A stretch of DNA of 64,000 bases, taken from positions 186,001-250,000 of the forward strand of contig JAJNNX010000028.1 of NCBI GenBank assembly GCA_023159155.1. The letters run 5' to 3'. The notes beneath the pieces were generated by a model. The model was not told the origin of the DNA, searched no databases, and saw nothing but the letters and a program-made list of their open reading frames with translations. Shown here piece after piece: positions 44,746 to 56,253 of the stretch. Source of the stretch: Ustulina deusta. Taxonomy: Eukaryota; Ascomycota; Sordariomycetes; Xylariales; Xylariaceae. The position numbers and the translations under genes are program-made. The stretch's first letter is position 1. Each line of letters begins with the position of its first letter.

Positions 44746-47700
44746 ATGCCCGTGACAATGGCTTCGGCAGTCGCGAACCCCACAGGCAGTCTGCAGACAG
44801 CGTTGGGGGAATTCCAGAGCATCCTGTCAGACGAAGATCGGAAAAGACTGCAAAGGATCAAAAACAAACCAGAAGCGGATGCTGCAATCCAATTTACTGC
44901 CACTCTCGATCAAGAAAACGCCGCTCAGAGAAAAGGCCCCAGTATATCTAGCCGTCTGTACTCGGTTCTACTCTGTGTTCAACAATTCTCTAATGTCGTT
45001 GACACATTTGTCTCGGCAAACCCATCTATTGCAGCTTTGGTTTGGGGAACGGTGAAGCTGACAATGCTGGTATGCATCAACTTTCCTGCCTAGAATGGAG
45101 CATGCGCTGACACGCTCATCAGATCGTGACTAATTTCTTAACGTACTATGAAAAGACGTCTGAGGCCTTTCTTGATTTCGGTAGATGGTCTCCGCGATTT
45201 AGTCAATATCAAAGCTTGTTCCCCACATCTACACGTCTTCAAGCCGCCATCTGCGAGTTCCACGCGTCGATTATTCGTTGCTGCAAACAAATCGTGTGCA
45301 TGTCGCAGCGGTCCTGTAAGCCATTTCCTACTATTCGGAGATGACCGAAGATCTAAACTGCACTAGGGAAAATTCATCTAGTTAATTCAGTAACGAAATC
45401 TTTTCAATCTGAACTCGAAAACCACATCCGTCTCATGAAGGATGCGGCCCGGGAGGTCAGCTTCGAAGTTCAGTTAGCCAAGGCTCAATCAGATGTCGGA
45501 GAGCAACAGCTCCAACGACAAGAACGCACCTTGGCTTTGAGCCATAGATTGGCTTTAACCTCGTTCATTTCGAAATCTAACGACGAGATTTCAGACGCGC
45601 AGCAGTGGAGAGCAATCGTTGACCGTCGGAGCAAGGGTAACCACTTTTTATTTTTCCGACCTATTGAATCTAAAAGGCTACTTGGTTAGAATTGCGGGTT
45701 AACGATTGGATGTTATAGCTGAGAGTGACCAACGACGACTGGATCAAATATCGACCTTTGACCATGTGACTACTTTCAACCAGGCACGTTCAAAAAGATA
45801 CCACTCAACTGGTGGTTGGGTGTTCCAAACAGTTGAGTGGCGCGATTGGAAGGATAAAGACGGTTCTAGTGTATGTTGGTTGTCAGGCAAAAGTAAGCGA
45901 CGTTGAATCCTAAACTTGGTTTCCTGACTAATTTATAATTTTTAGTTGGATCCGGAAAGACAGTACTGAGGTAAGAGAGTGGCAAAAATGCCATAATACT
46001 AAAATGCTAATCAGGTGATACTTCAGTGCCACTATCACCGATCACCTACTTGCTAGTCGGCGAGTTTCTGACTCGATCTCTTTCTTTTTCCCTCGATTCG
46101 ACTATGCAGATTCTCTACTGGCGGGCAGCATTATTAGATCTCTAATCAGGCAAAACCTGCAACCAGATCTAGTGGATAAGCTTTCGGATGATCTCTCTAA
46201 GGCATACAACTCATGTTATAGCCAGGATACAATGATGGATTTACTAGTGTCGAAAACGGCCATCTTCTCGACAAATTATCTCTTAATTGATTCGCTGGAT
46301 GAATGCGAACCAAAAGAGCGCCAGAGAATTCTTCAACTATTGAGTGCTACCATCAAAAAAAGCTTATCCAAGGTTAAAATACTCATCGCAAGCCGGGACG
46401 CTTTGGAAAACGAAATAACGGATAGCTTTGCTCAAGTCACAAGGCTTCGGATGAACGCCCCCGAGGCTGCTTCAGACTTAGAATTGTTCGCCCACCAAAC
46501 TCTAAGTGAGCGAATGAACATGGGCCAACTACCAATTGGAAACGTGGTATCATTTGAAGCGATATGCGATGCAATCACAAGCAGAGCGCAAGGAATGTAA
46601 GTCGTACCTCGAACTTGAAGAAATTTTCATTTGGCGATTGCGAATGAACATATCAATTTCTAAACTGAGACAACAGGTTCCTCTGGGTCGCGTTAGAGAT
46701 AGACGACATATGCTCCCAAGTCTGCGAAGAGGATGTTCTTGTTGCCCTTCAAAACCTCCCAACAACGTTAACGGAAATATTAACGCGCGCGGTACTTCGA
46801 ATATTGACCCAAGGGAACCAGCGCATCGCTAAAGAGGTCTTCAAATGGGTTTCTGTTGCTAAGAGACCCTTACTCTTAGACGAACTGCAAGATGCCTTGT
46901 CTATCAAGATCGGAGAGTCCGATAGCAGGCCCGAAAGACGCCCCAAGAGAATCGAAAAGCTCTCGGCTTGGTGTGCAAATCTTGTAGAGATCGACGAGGT
47001 TTCAAACTCTGTACAGTTCGTCCACCACAGTGTACGTACATTCATCCTCGATACTTCAATTGTAGACCCCCAATTTCCGAAACTCAACGAGTTCCATAAC
47101 CATGTGGATGATTTGGATACCACTGTGGGGGAGCTTTGTGTTACCTACCTGGAATGGAACGACTTTAAGAGAGATTTACAGCGGTCGCTGCCCCAATCCG
47201 CTACAACCACAACGTTTCCTGAACCTCAGCAGATCGTAAAAACAGCGCTTGCGGCTGAATGGCAGAGCAAGTCTGCCGCAACGATTGGTCGTCTGATACC
47301 TCAATACCCAAGGCGCGATATACAGCTCAAATTGTATCCAAATTTCGTGAGTCCTTCGGATGGCCAAAATCAAGGTCCTCGTGAGAATGTCTCTCACTTT
47401 CATTCTTACCCATTTCTCGAATATGCCAAGAAGTACTGGATAATGCATACCAGGATGCTTACGACCGTGTCATCTATCTACTGGCCATGGAGGCGGATGA
47501 TAGCGGGCACTCACCACGTCGCGAGGACTGAATGGACTCCGTCTGAGTATCTTTCAGCAGATATGTCTATTCTGGCCTGGGCACAGACGCACCGCCACTT
47601 TGCACTTTTCCATGGACTTATGTCTGCAGGCTGCCTTGACTTCGATCGATTTCATGAGAATTTGTACAAAATCGTTGAAGAAAGTCAAAGTCTGAAGGTG

Positions 47701-48870
47701 GCACAAATATCCTTGGAGAGTATCGTGGAATTCACCCCGCCTCATTGGACAAGTGATATGATGATCCGTATGGAAATGGCGATAATACTCGCCTATCTCT
47801 TATCCCATGCACACATTGGTGTGTTCCGGAAACCACCGGACTGGTTCACTCCAAAGCTATATCGCCCAGAGATTTTGCTATTAGACACCAAATTGATCAT
47901 AGACGACATTGCAGATTTTCCCAGCCTGCTCGAAATTACTTACTTCACCAGCGTGCAATTCGGGTTTCCCGAGCTAATGACCGTGTTATTAATAAGGGAA
48001 GCCAAATTGTGTGGCGTTCCAGATTGTGTCGATATGCAGCCACTGCAGGTTGCTATTATGGCAGAGAACGTCACTGCTGTAGATCTCCTTCTTCAACGAG
48101 GTGCAGATCCGAACCAGTCTTGTTTGAGGCACGACTATCATTCAACGACTGGTTATGCTTTTCAATTCAACTCGCTTTTGCATCTCGCCACAAGTCGAAA
48201 TAACACAACAATCATGCACCTTCTCATCTCTCATGGAGGATATGTAAACTTCGCGAAGTTATCAGAGGGATTTCAACTGGCCCAACAAGATTATTCGCCG
48301 AAAAGCAATAATCAATATTCGTTTGTAGATACTCCTGAGGGGCGTATACGAATGATTAACGAGGTTCTAGTAGAGTTTGAGATTGTAGATGAGGAGCCTA
48401 ACGAAGTTCTTCTAGCAAAGGTTGGGTTGAGCAAAGGGTATATCCTACCGACCAAGGATGAGCTAGCATCTCGTTTCACAGTCCCACACGCAGAGCTGAC
48501 GCCGCTTCATTGCGCAATTCTAGTCTCAGTCAACAACATGGCCAATGTCCTAGATCTTGAACCGATGAAGTTACTGCTCAGCTACGGAGCGGACTCAAAC
48601 GTTTCAACTTCCAAAGGGTGGACTCCTATTTTCCTAGCTGTTCGTCAACGTCAACCTGAGACGTTTGAAGTTCTTCTAGAAGCTGGGGCCGACCCCACCA
48701 TGACGTGCATAAATGGGCAAACGGCGGAAGAATATGCCGTTCAAATTGGATTTCATGAAGCAGCGAAACTGATCCGAAAACACCACGCAATTCGAAGAAC
48801 GCCCGGGCCCCCAAGAAATGTGCAGAGGCGCAGAGATGACCGAGTGGAATATACCATATTCCCTCATTAG
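44746..48870 (+). CDS. NLR-like NACHT-ankyrin protein with DUF7708-type N-terminus, seven exons
   Basis: Exons 44746-45069, 45123-45315, 45367-45636, 45719-45892, 45946-45970, 46027-46596, 46677-48870; all junctions are GT-AG, frames join exactly and give 1249 residues. The N-terminal helical region (about 1-260, with ALVWGTVKLTM and YYEKTSEAFLDFGRW) fits DUF7708, the common effector-side domain of fungal NACHT proteins. The NTPase follows: Walker A GKIGSGKT (319-326, assembled across the 25-nt micro-exon) and Walker B LLIDSLDE (414-421), with GMFLWVALEI just after. The C-terminus has degenerate ankyrin repeats (about 965-1225, e.g. LLLQRGADPNQ, LHLATSRNN, LLLSYGADSN, VLLEAGADP). Such proteins are the fungal counterpart of plant/animal NLRs, with roles in non-self recognition and regulated cell death inferred from the family. 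The ligand is unknown. Confidence 0.88.
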
Positions 48871-49649
48871 TGTTGCCCTCGTTTTAAACGGAAGGAGAAG
48901 AACTAAAGTGAAACAAAATATTCTTTGAATCACACCTTGTTTTTTCTTTTTGGCAGCATAATTATACATAATACTGATAAATAAAAAATTCGCACTTTTT
49001 ATTATTAAACAATAGTTAGTATAAATCACTTCTATGGCTTTATATATCGATGATAGTAATGACAAGTAAGTGTGCCGCATGAAGAAATGTTACGTTTTGG
49101 GATATATCTATAATATAATTATTACCCCAGATCTTGGTGGTCTGCGCTGAACAATTATTTTCACTGGCCAACGATTTTTACAACTTGCAGATTACTGACT
49201 CGAGGAATAGCGGAAATGGTCAAAGCAGGGAACCTCGGCTAGAGAATGGAGCGAAATCTCGATATCTTCGATTGAGCCTTCTATATTGCGATCTGTAACC
49301 ACGTCTATCTAAGAATTTTGATTTTCGTTCTACTAAACTACTGCTTTCATCACATTCGAACAGGACAAGTACTAGATAGAACATGTAGGTCTCCCTCAGC
49401 CAATCAGATGTCTGTCAATACGATGCCCCACCGCCCGCTTTGGGGAGCTGTTGTCGAAGCAGCCAATAGGAACAAGGGGAATACGACTAATAGTGGAATA
49501 TGCTTTGCTTAGTTGACCAATCACTATGATCTAGTTCCTCGGACAGGCACCCAAATCTCGCTGTCATCCCAACACCATTTTCACCCTTCTGTCCTCTCCC
49601 TTACTGACTCCCCTTGAATCTTATGTTATGAAGACTGGCAGAACGCGCT
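48871..49649. other. Intergenic, no gene recognised
   Basis: An AT-rich 3' region of the NLR gene grades into the promoter of the Zn2Cys6 gene. CCAAT boxes occur at about 49398-49402 and 49464-49468. Confidence 0.45.
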
Positions 49650-50948
49650 ATGCGAAGGAGATCAGCCAAAAAATCTAGACACGGCTGCAGAGAATGCAAG
49701 CGGCGGCACGTGAAATGTGACGAGACCCGGCCGTCGTGCGCTAATTGTAATGTCCGTCATTTACAATGCTCGTTTCTGTTTAGTCTGCCGCCACCCCGAA
49801 GATCTGTCCAACCTGCTCCCGCCGGGGCTTCTCCTCACTTGTCGGTGTCGGCGTCGGCTGCATCCGGATCCCCGCATTCAGATGAGGCAGCCCCTTGCAC
49901 GGCCTTGTCCGCACCTCCTTGGTCTCCTTATGAGCCGGCTTTCACAATCAACTCTCTTGTCTCGACGGACCAAACATTCAAACTATATCATCTAGAGCTC
50001 CTGCATAATTTCAAGGCAGGCGTGTTAGGAGAGAGCGTTCTGGACATTGCAGCGGCTGAAGGCTATATGGCGATGACAGTTCGGGAGGCTGTTCAAGCCC
50101 CATACTTGATGGATCAACTTCTCGCCGTATCGGCCGCGAATATGAGTGTCAAGCGGCCACACCAACGGCGTTTCTATCAAGAAGAGGCAACGCACTTACA
50201 GACACGGGGGCTAGTCTTGTTCAATGCCTCCCAGGCCTTAGAGGCAACCGATCACGCTATGGCCCGCTTTGTCTTTTCCACGCTTCTCTCGCACCAAGTT
50301 CTTTTTGACGCGTTTTCAATACGCACTGATTTCCCTACGCTTCTGGATAGATTAGCCGCTGCTTTCCGTGTCTGCGGTGGCGTCCGGGTTATGAGCGGAG
50401 AGTGGTGGCCACTTATCATAACACAGTATCAACAGCAAGTTGGAATAAATCTCCCTCAGGAATTCGTAGTTGGCTCTGGGCCTGAGACCATCCTCACCAT
50501 GAAATTGGCTCACCTAGAGAACCTGCTTGCGAAGGCAAACCTTAGCCCGTCGATATTGAGGCCTTGTAACACGGCGCTCAGTTATCTGCGAGATATGTCA
50601 TATGCTGATGACCGCCCCAGATTTTCAGCGTTCCGGACGACCCGTGTGCTTCAGTGGGCAGTTATTGTGCCGCCAGACTACATCAACCTTGTGGAGGAGC
50701 GACGGCCCGAGGCTCTTATTATACTCGCATATTACGCATTACTGATACACGATACAAGGAACTACTGGGTATCTGGCGACGCTGGCGCCTTTATTATCCG
50801 CTCTATCACCAGATTCTTGGGGAAATATTGGGCTGAATGGCTTGCGTGGCCAAATGAAGTGCTGGACTCAGCGGACTCTACCAACGGGGCCATATCATTA
50901 TCAGCAATAGACATAGGTATGCAGTGCAGAATCGATGAGCTGCCTTAA
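49650..50948 (+). CDS. Zn2Cys6 (Gal4-type) transcription factor
   Basis: Single exon, 432 residues, ATG at 49650. The binuclear zinc cluster is at 13-40 (CRECKRRHVKCDETRPSC then ANCNVRHLQC): C-x2-C-x6-C-x6-C-x2-C-x6-C, preceded by a basic RRRSAKKSRHG. A Ser/Pro/Ala linker follows, then a fungal-specific regulatory region beginning FKLYHLELLHNF, the start typical of the Pfam Fungal_trans_2-like group related to sterol uptake control proteins (Upc2-type). It is a nuclear DNA-binding regulator with unknown targets. It lies between the NLR-like and kinase genes, but a regulatory link with them is only a possibility. Confidence 0.9.
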   Translation: MRRRSAKKSRHGCRECKRRHVKCDETRPSCANCNVRHLQCSFLFSLPPPRRSVQPAPAGASPHLSVSASAASGSPHSDEAAPCTALSAPPWSPYEPAFTINSLVSTDQTFKLYHLELLHNFKAGVLGESVLDIAAAEGYMAMTVREAVQAPYLMDQLLAVSAANMSVKRPHQRRFYQEEATHLQTRGLVLFNASQALEATDHAMARFVFSTLLSHQVLFDAFSIRTDFPTLLDRLAAAFRVCGGVRVMSGEWWPLIITQYQQQVGINLPQEFVVGSGPETILTMKLAHLENLLAKANLSPSILRPCNTALSYLRDMSYADDRPRFSAFRTTRVLQWAVIVPPDYINLVEERRPEALIILAYYALLIHDTRNYWVSGDAGAFIIRSITRFLGKYWAEWLAWPNEVLDSADSTNGAISLSAIDIGMQCRIDELP

Positions 50949-51134
50949 TACAATGTGGAAGAGAGGCGGCCTAAGAAGTTTCGGGAAAATGTGTCATTCT
51001 GTTCATACCTTCTAAGCTAATTCGAATGAAACCAAGTATCGTCATCTTATAATCGACGCCGAGCATATCATGTATGAGTCTTGCTCCGGAAACCCATAGC
51101 ATGCAACCTCGTAACAGCAGAATCGATGAAACGT

Positions 51135-52577
51135 TTATGCGTCATATATATACTCTTGTACAAAACGTCGGATCGCTCCATCCGACTCCTGGGGTGCTGC
51201 GGGGCCATAAAAGCTCGCGTCTTTCCTTCTGACGGCACTTTTAGCGGCCTGCAATAATTCAGGGAGGGATGGTCGCTGCATCGGATCGGCGGCAAGACAG
51301 CGAATTAAGAGGTCACGCAAATCAAGGTCCAACGTCGGATGCTGCTCTAAGAATTGGGGTGCCAGAAGCGGCAAGCCCAATGTATATACGCCTTGGTGGT
51401 CTATAGGCAGCCTTCCAAGGGGGCTTAGCCTGAGCAAGATCAGCCACATTACGTTTTTGCTTATATCCATTATATTCCGCATGACACTCGTGGCGTCTTG
51501 TATGGCGAGTCCGAAATCTATCAGTTTGGCTGGTGGAATGACAGCATGTTCTGGGAAATCCCCTGTGGCGCCGAATAGAACTGGAATACTCTGTGTCAGT
51601 TTAAGACCAGATGTCAAGTGTTCAGTGTGATGATTTGCTAGTGACGTACTATTGCCCGGGTGCATATCACCGTGATAATAATTGGCGTAGGGTACAGGCC
51701 CTATCTCTACTATCTCCTCGAGCTCCGGCGCGGTGCCAGGTGGTTGGTTTGGTGGGTGATTCATAGCAACACAAGCTCTCACCACTGTCGTCTTAAGTTA
51801 GCCCCCATTATTCTACCTTATGCCCTTCAATTAAGCCACTAGAGTAACTTACAGCAGAGAAAGATACTCCATAGTATCCTGTTCGGTATGGCTACGGACC
51901 CGTCTTCCATGGCCTTGTTGCGGACCTTTACCCGGAATTGATTAACGGTCCCGTTCGGAAGGTATTCGAGGATCAGTGTCGGGCCAGTGAGCCCAGCCAA
52001 AAAGTTGGATGGACGTTTGCGTCTGAACCTTTTGATCACACGCCTGAGGAACTTAAATCGGCGTTGTTGATGTTCGTCCACTAGATCATCTCTATACGCA
52101 ATGACACTGGCTATATGCGCTGAACCGTTCAATTTCTGCGTGTGGGCCACCTGGTCAGTATGATATATGCGTATACATAATTCCGTATCACTCATTCTAC
52201 CCGATTCACTTTCACCAATATTGAGCGAAAGTCGACTTTCAACCTACCGACATCACATCAATCTCGTCTCGTAGTTCGCGGGCAAGCCGATTGCTTCGCG
52301 CTCTCTTTACGATGAGCTTACGTGACCGCCCAGTGGTGCTCGTATGCCGAACACGAAGTGCGACTCCGTATGCCCCTGAAGCAACTAAATCCTCATACCT
52401 AAAGTTGGGAAGGTTGTTGAAATATCGGCGCGCCTCCTCGGCGCGAACTCGGATCTCTGCTTCATCTGCATGGCGCCTTTCGGCAATTAGTAGCTCTATG
52501 TTGAAGCCCATGCCCCCGAACCCATCCGGGCCTCTATTGAAGCCGAGATTAATACTCATGGTAAGAATGTGGTTCAA
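51135..52577 (-). CDS. Atypical fungal protein kinase-like protein, three exons
   Basis: Exons 52577-52248, 52135-51853, 51784-51135; introns of 112 nt (52247-52136, TACTGAC branch site) and 68 nt (51852-51785). Frames join to 420 residues. The N-lobe has ASGAYGVA (66-73) as a glycine-loop variant and KLIVKRA with Lys91. The second exon begins KLNGSAHIASVIAY, equivalent to the alphaC-beta4 region. The catalytic loop is YYHGDMHPGN with HGD (242-244) in place of HRD, and the activation segment begins LIDFG (DFG 294-296). Lys, loop Asp and DFG Asp are all present, so catalysis is possible, but the arginine is missing and about 50 residues separate HGD and DFG. It fits an expanded family of divergent kinases in filamentous fungi; the substrate is unknown. 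An internal ATG at 52559 is an alternative start. Confidence 0.82.
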
Positions 52578-53341
52578 GAGTTTGAGTCAACTGGGCGCTT
52601 GAACGAAGCAATGGGGTGATCTTTTCACTAGTATGTGCCTTGCCGACAGTTCATTGTTCGCTGAGTCGAATTAGGGGCACAAAGATCCGCCGGGTTCCGG
52701 CCACAGAGAGGTGCTTTTATTGAAACAAAGAGTATCCGAAACTATAGAAATTCAGCCCTCATTTCCTTCAAGGCCGTAGACGCCGATCTATAGTGAAGTA
52801 GTGTGAGTAAGAAAAAGGGGCTTGAAATAAGGGGCAAAGGCCACTTTGTGGCTTTGCGTACAAGAAAACATAAAGAACACCAAAAACACTGCATTGCCTT
52901 TATGTATGGAGAATAATCAGCCACTCCATAGTTAGCATTCGTGTTCAAACAAAAATTTGCATTCACCTTTGATTGCCTTGCTCCCTAATTCTCATTGCTA
53001 GAATTATGCTAAGAAATAATAAGGGCGAGATAAGTGTTAGATATAAAGGGGTCACTAGATAAAGGTTAGGGAGGGCACAGTCAGATTCCCACTGTGTTTA
53101 GCTGGCAGGCTTAGCGTGGATACCTACCCTCCATCTACAATGCAACATCTGTTCCACTTTGAGACCTACTTCTTACATACTGCTCATTAGCTCACCTCAC
53201 CAGCACTAGCTATTTGCCAAATCCAACATAAACTCCTTCGCTCAAAACGAAGGCACAACACATCTTCCAGGCAATGCGTAACGAGATCGCGCAATGCTAA
53301 ATCCGACATAAGGTGCTTCTCAACCCTGACCTCGAGTTCGT
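52578..53341. other. Intergenic, no gene recognised
   Basis: Promoter of the kinase-like gene plus the 3' side of the next minus-strand gene. The small open frames have no domains. Confidence 0.45.
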
Positions 53342-55357
53342 TTAGATTATATAGTGCAAAGCCCCACCGCAGGAAACGAAGAAAGCCAACACAAAGCTCG
53401 CAATCCCAAATCCCCCCTGAACATCTCCTCTCCCAGCCGCCCAAGCCACCGCAAAGAGCAAGCAGAAGAGAAATCCAAGGCATACCGATATAAACACCGC
53501 GGACCAGTCGGCGCCCTCCACGAATTCAACCCCCCAGCCGATCGAGCTTCCTTTTATAGAACAGGCTTCGAGCTGCGCTCCCACTTTCTTTGGGAACCGG
53601 TGGTATAGGAACAAGGTGACGTCTGCATGATCTGGGTTCTCGAAGAGATGCATTAGTAGATTTGGTCCAAGGGGCGGGATGGCATCTGGCGGCATTGGGT
53701 CGTATGTGTAGTCGTTGCTAGCTGTTGGCATCGACGGACAGACACGTACATCCACTAGCTTGTTGCGGAAGACTTCGAACTGACGATTGGTGTTATAAGG
53801 TTAGGATATTGAGATGTCAGGGTTATCATCTTCGTTGGTTCTTATTACTCACTTTGACAAATCGTAGCCCTCGTACCTTTGTGAATATCCGAAGGACGTT
53901 TCGGGCAGCTCCACGGCGTTGACCAAAGTAACACTGCCGAAGAAGTTCGAAAAATTGCTGATCAGAGTTAATCCGGCATACCTCGCTGTTGTGAAGTCGG
54001 AGCCCCCAGCGAAAGTATGGGACACACAAAAGCACGAAGTTGTGGTAGGCTTGAGCAGTTCCCGCAGATCTTACACAACTCCCTAGCTGTGTTGAAGGAT
54101 CGTTGTTATCCTGCCGATGAGTTGGAAGACCGTTTGGCTTTGCTTTCGTTAACAATTTACTGAACCACTGTATAGAAGTAGGAATGGCTCCTTTCCACGA
54201 GCTTTGCGCTACTACGTTACTTCGACTCGTGTCGCCATCTCCTTGACCAGGCTGTTTCGTCTGATTGTACTGTTTGAGACGATATTCGAAAGCTTCAATC
54301 GCCCCTTCATATTTGCTCTCATAATCATCGATGATTCGACAGCCACAGATCTGATTATCCAGTCTTATGTTAGGCTTTTCCAAAAAAAGATGGGAAACCA
54401 GAGAGTCCTTACGCATGTCCAGCTGACTCGTCTTTTCCCAGCCGGTATGGACGTTTGACGAAGAAATTGCACTGCTAAAGACGTAAATGAACGTAAATTA
54501 GTCGCAAGTTTTGAGAACCGTTTCTGCAGTCGTTGTCGGACGAAAGCAGAAACGTTCGCCTCCAGATATAATATCGGCTCCGTCCCAAAGATAAACTGCT
54601 CTGCAACAGAGAACATGAACGGGTCGCCACCAGTATCGGGCCCATCCTCTATTGCAAGTATTCCAGTACCTTCCGTATCAGTGTCCGCGTCTAACGATGC
54701 GTGGCGGGTTTCATGCGCCTGGCATATCTTCCAAGCGATCTCCGCTCGGTGTCTTCTAACAAATCTACTGGACGAGAGAACAACTCGATGGGACTCTTCA
54801 TTTCCAGCATCGTTTGATTTGGTCGCTAAGGATTCGAGATCCTCCGCAAAACGGCGTAGAAACCTGTCGATGGTCTTCCTCGCATCGCTTCGAGACGACT
54901 GTCCCGCTATGATCTGCGGCCAGAGAGTATAAAGACCCTTTTGGTTCAACAAACCACGAAACAAAGCCTCTAGCGCATTTTCATCTGCTGTAGTTGCAGT
55001 CGATGCTTGAGATATGGTGCTGCTACTATCGATGGCATCATCGGAATCGGAGTGCTCAGCAAGCTCCCACTTGGCCTTCCACACTTCAGTATAGTCAATA
55101 TGCAGCCCATCGACCTGAGAACACGTTCCCTGGGTTGCCTGAAGTGGCGTTTCAGGTTCGATAGAGGGGTTTGGTGAGACCAGGCCAGGGATCATGGGTC
55201 TCTCCTCTTGCGAGTGTGTAGAGCATGCGTAGCCTACTGGTATCATTCTCCTTTTGACTTCGTGGCCTGGGCGACCATAGCCGGCGCATCTGTCAATGGC
55301 ATGCTGGTAGTATAAGCATTTGCAAACACGATATATTTCTACTACCTGGAAACACAT
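53342..55357 (-). CDS. Fungal protein of unknown function with C-terminal membrane helices, three exons
   Basis: Exons 55357-54519, 54474-53853, 53779-53342; introns of 44 nt (GTTCTC...TTTAG, a weak donor) and 73 nt (GTGAGT...CGTCAG). Frames join to 632 residues. The N-terminus CKCLYYQHAIDRCAGYGRPGH with VGYACSTH suggests a small Cys/His metal-binding module. The middle is helical and charged. The last exon starts FEVFRNKLVDVRVCPSMP and carries PPLGPNLLMHLFENP and SSIGWGVEFVEG, ending in two hydrophobic helices (VFISVCLGFLFCLLFAVAWA and GIASFVLAFFVSCGGALHYI) and a very short tail. I recall this arrangement from fungus-specific uncharacterised families found near NLR-type genes, but know no function. 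It is predicted to be membrane-anchored by its C-terminus. Confidence 0.75.
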
Positions 55358-56248
55358 TGAACAGGTGTTCGGCTTCTTTGCTAGATGTGCTGAGTATAGA
55401 AGCAGGTTTATGGAAGGGGAGCTTTAAGTCGTAGACTCTTTGATATTATGTTGTCAGTAAGATTCCGGCCCACATAAGTGGTCTTCTCATGCAGAAACGT
55501 AGACTTGCGGTCTCCGCCCAAGATTTACCGACGTTATTCCCATTGGTTACTTGTATATAACTCCACGGAACATCATCTGGGATATGCACGCGGATAAAAT
55601 AAACACCTGCAATACGCAATTGCGGCGAACCTTTTGGTTGTGTGGTGTGGTGGTAAATCTGACACATCACTGGTCAATTTAACTTGAACAAGTTACCCAA
55701 GTTTTCAGTGAGATTATAGCAGACATCCTTCCTTATATTGTTCTGGACCTCGGGGTCAAGGTTGGTCGTTGTCAGGCGCTCATGAAAAGACTGGCACGAG
55801 AGCATTCATAGTGATCGGCGTTCTCATGGGCGACCCATCGGATCGCGGGAAGAACAAGACGTGTGTGAGTCTGTTATATATAATATAAACTAAAAATATA
55901 GAGCTACTTTTTAAATAAAGATAATGTATCCCACAAGCAAGTTTTGCACTTTTTTTGGTATATTTTATACACTAATTCTTTTTTAAATAATCTTTTTTAA
56001 TTTTAAAGCTATAATTTAATAAATAATATAATTAGATTTATAATTAAATAAAAAATCTAAAAATAATTCTTTTAATTTTATAGCTATTTTATTTTTAAGT
56101 ATATTTAAGTCTAAAAAATTGCAGGGATCATTTTAATATAGTTTTTTATAACGCTATAAATAAAATAGTTCTAAAATTTTTTAAAAAGTTTTTTTAAGTG
56201 CTATATTTAGTTATATTTCTAAAAATCTAAACCTTAAGTTTATAGTAG
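55358..56248. other. Intergenic; AT-rich RIP-like flank from about 55870
   Basis: Left part: upstream region of the membrane protein gene, including a domain-free 74-codon minus frame (55446-55670). From about 55870 the composition turns abruptly AT-rich with almost no CpG, although the LTR element begins only at 56254. This piece may be RIP leakage from the element or part of an older degraded repeat. Confidence 0.6.
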
Positions 56249-56253
56249 GTACC
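56249..56253. repeat. 5-bp target-site duplication, left copy (GTACC)
   Basis: GTACC directly precedes the first base of the left LTR and is repeated exactly after the right LTR. Confidence 0.9.

Noticed and set aside
52136..52195. Start of a separate small gene at the ATG at 52195
   Set aside because: Reading this as intron (112 nt, TACTGAC branch, CGCAG acceptor) joins two kinase-like segments in frame (DVMS to KLNGSAHI), so it is intronic.
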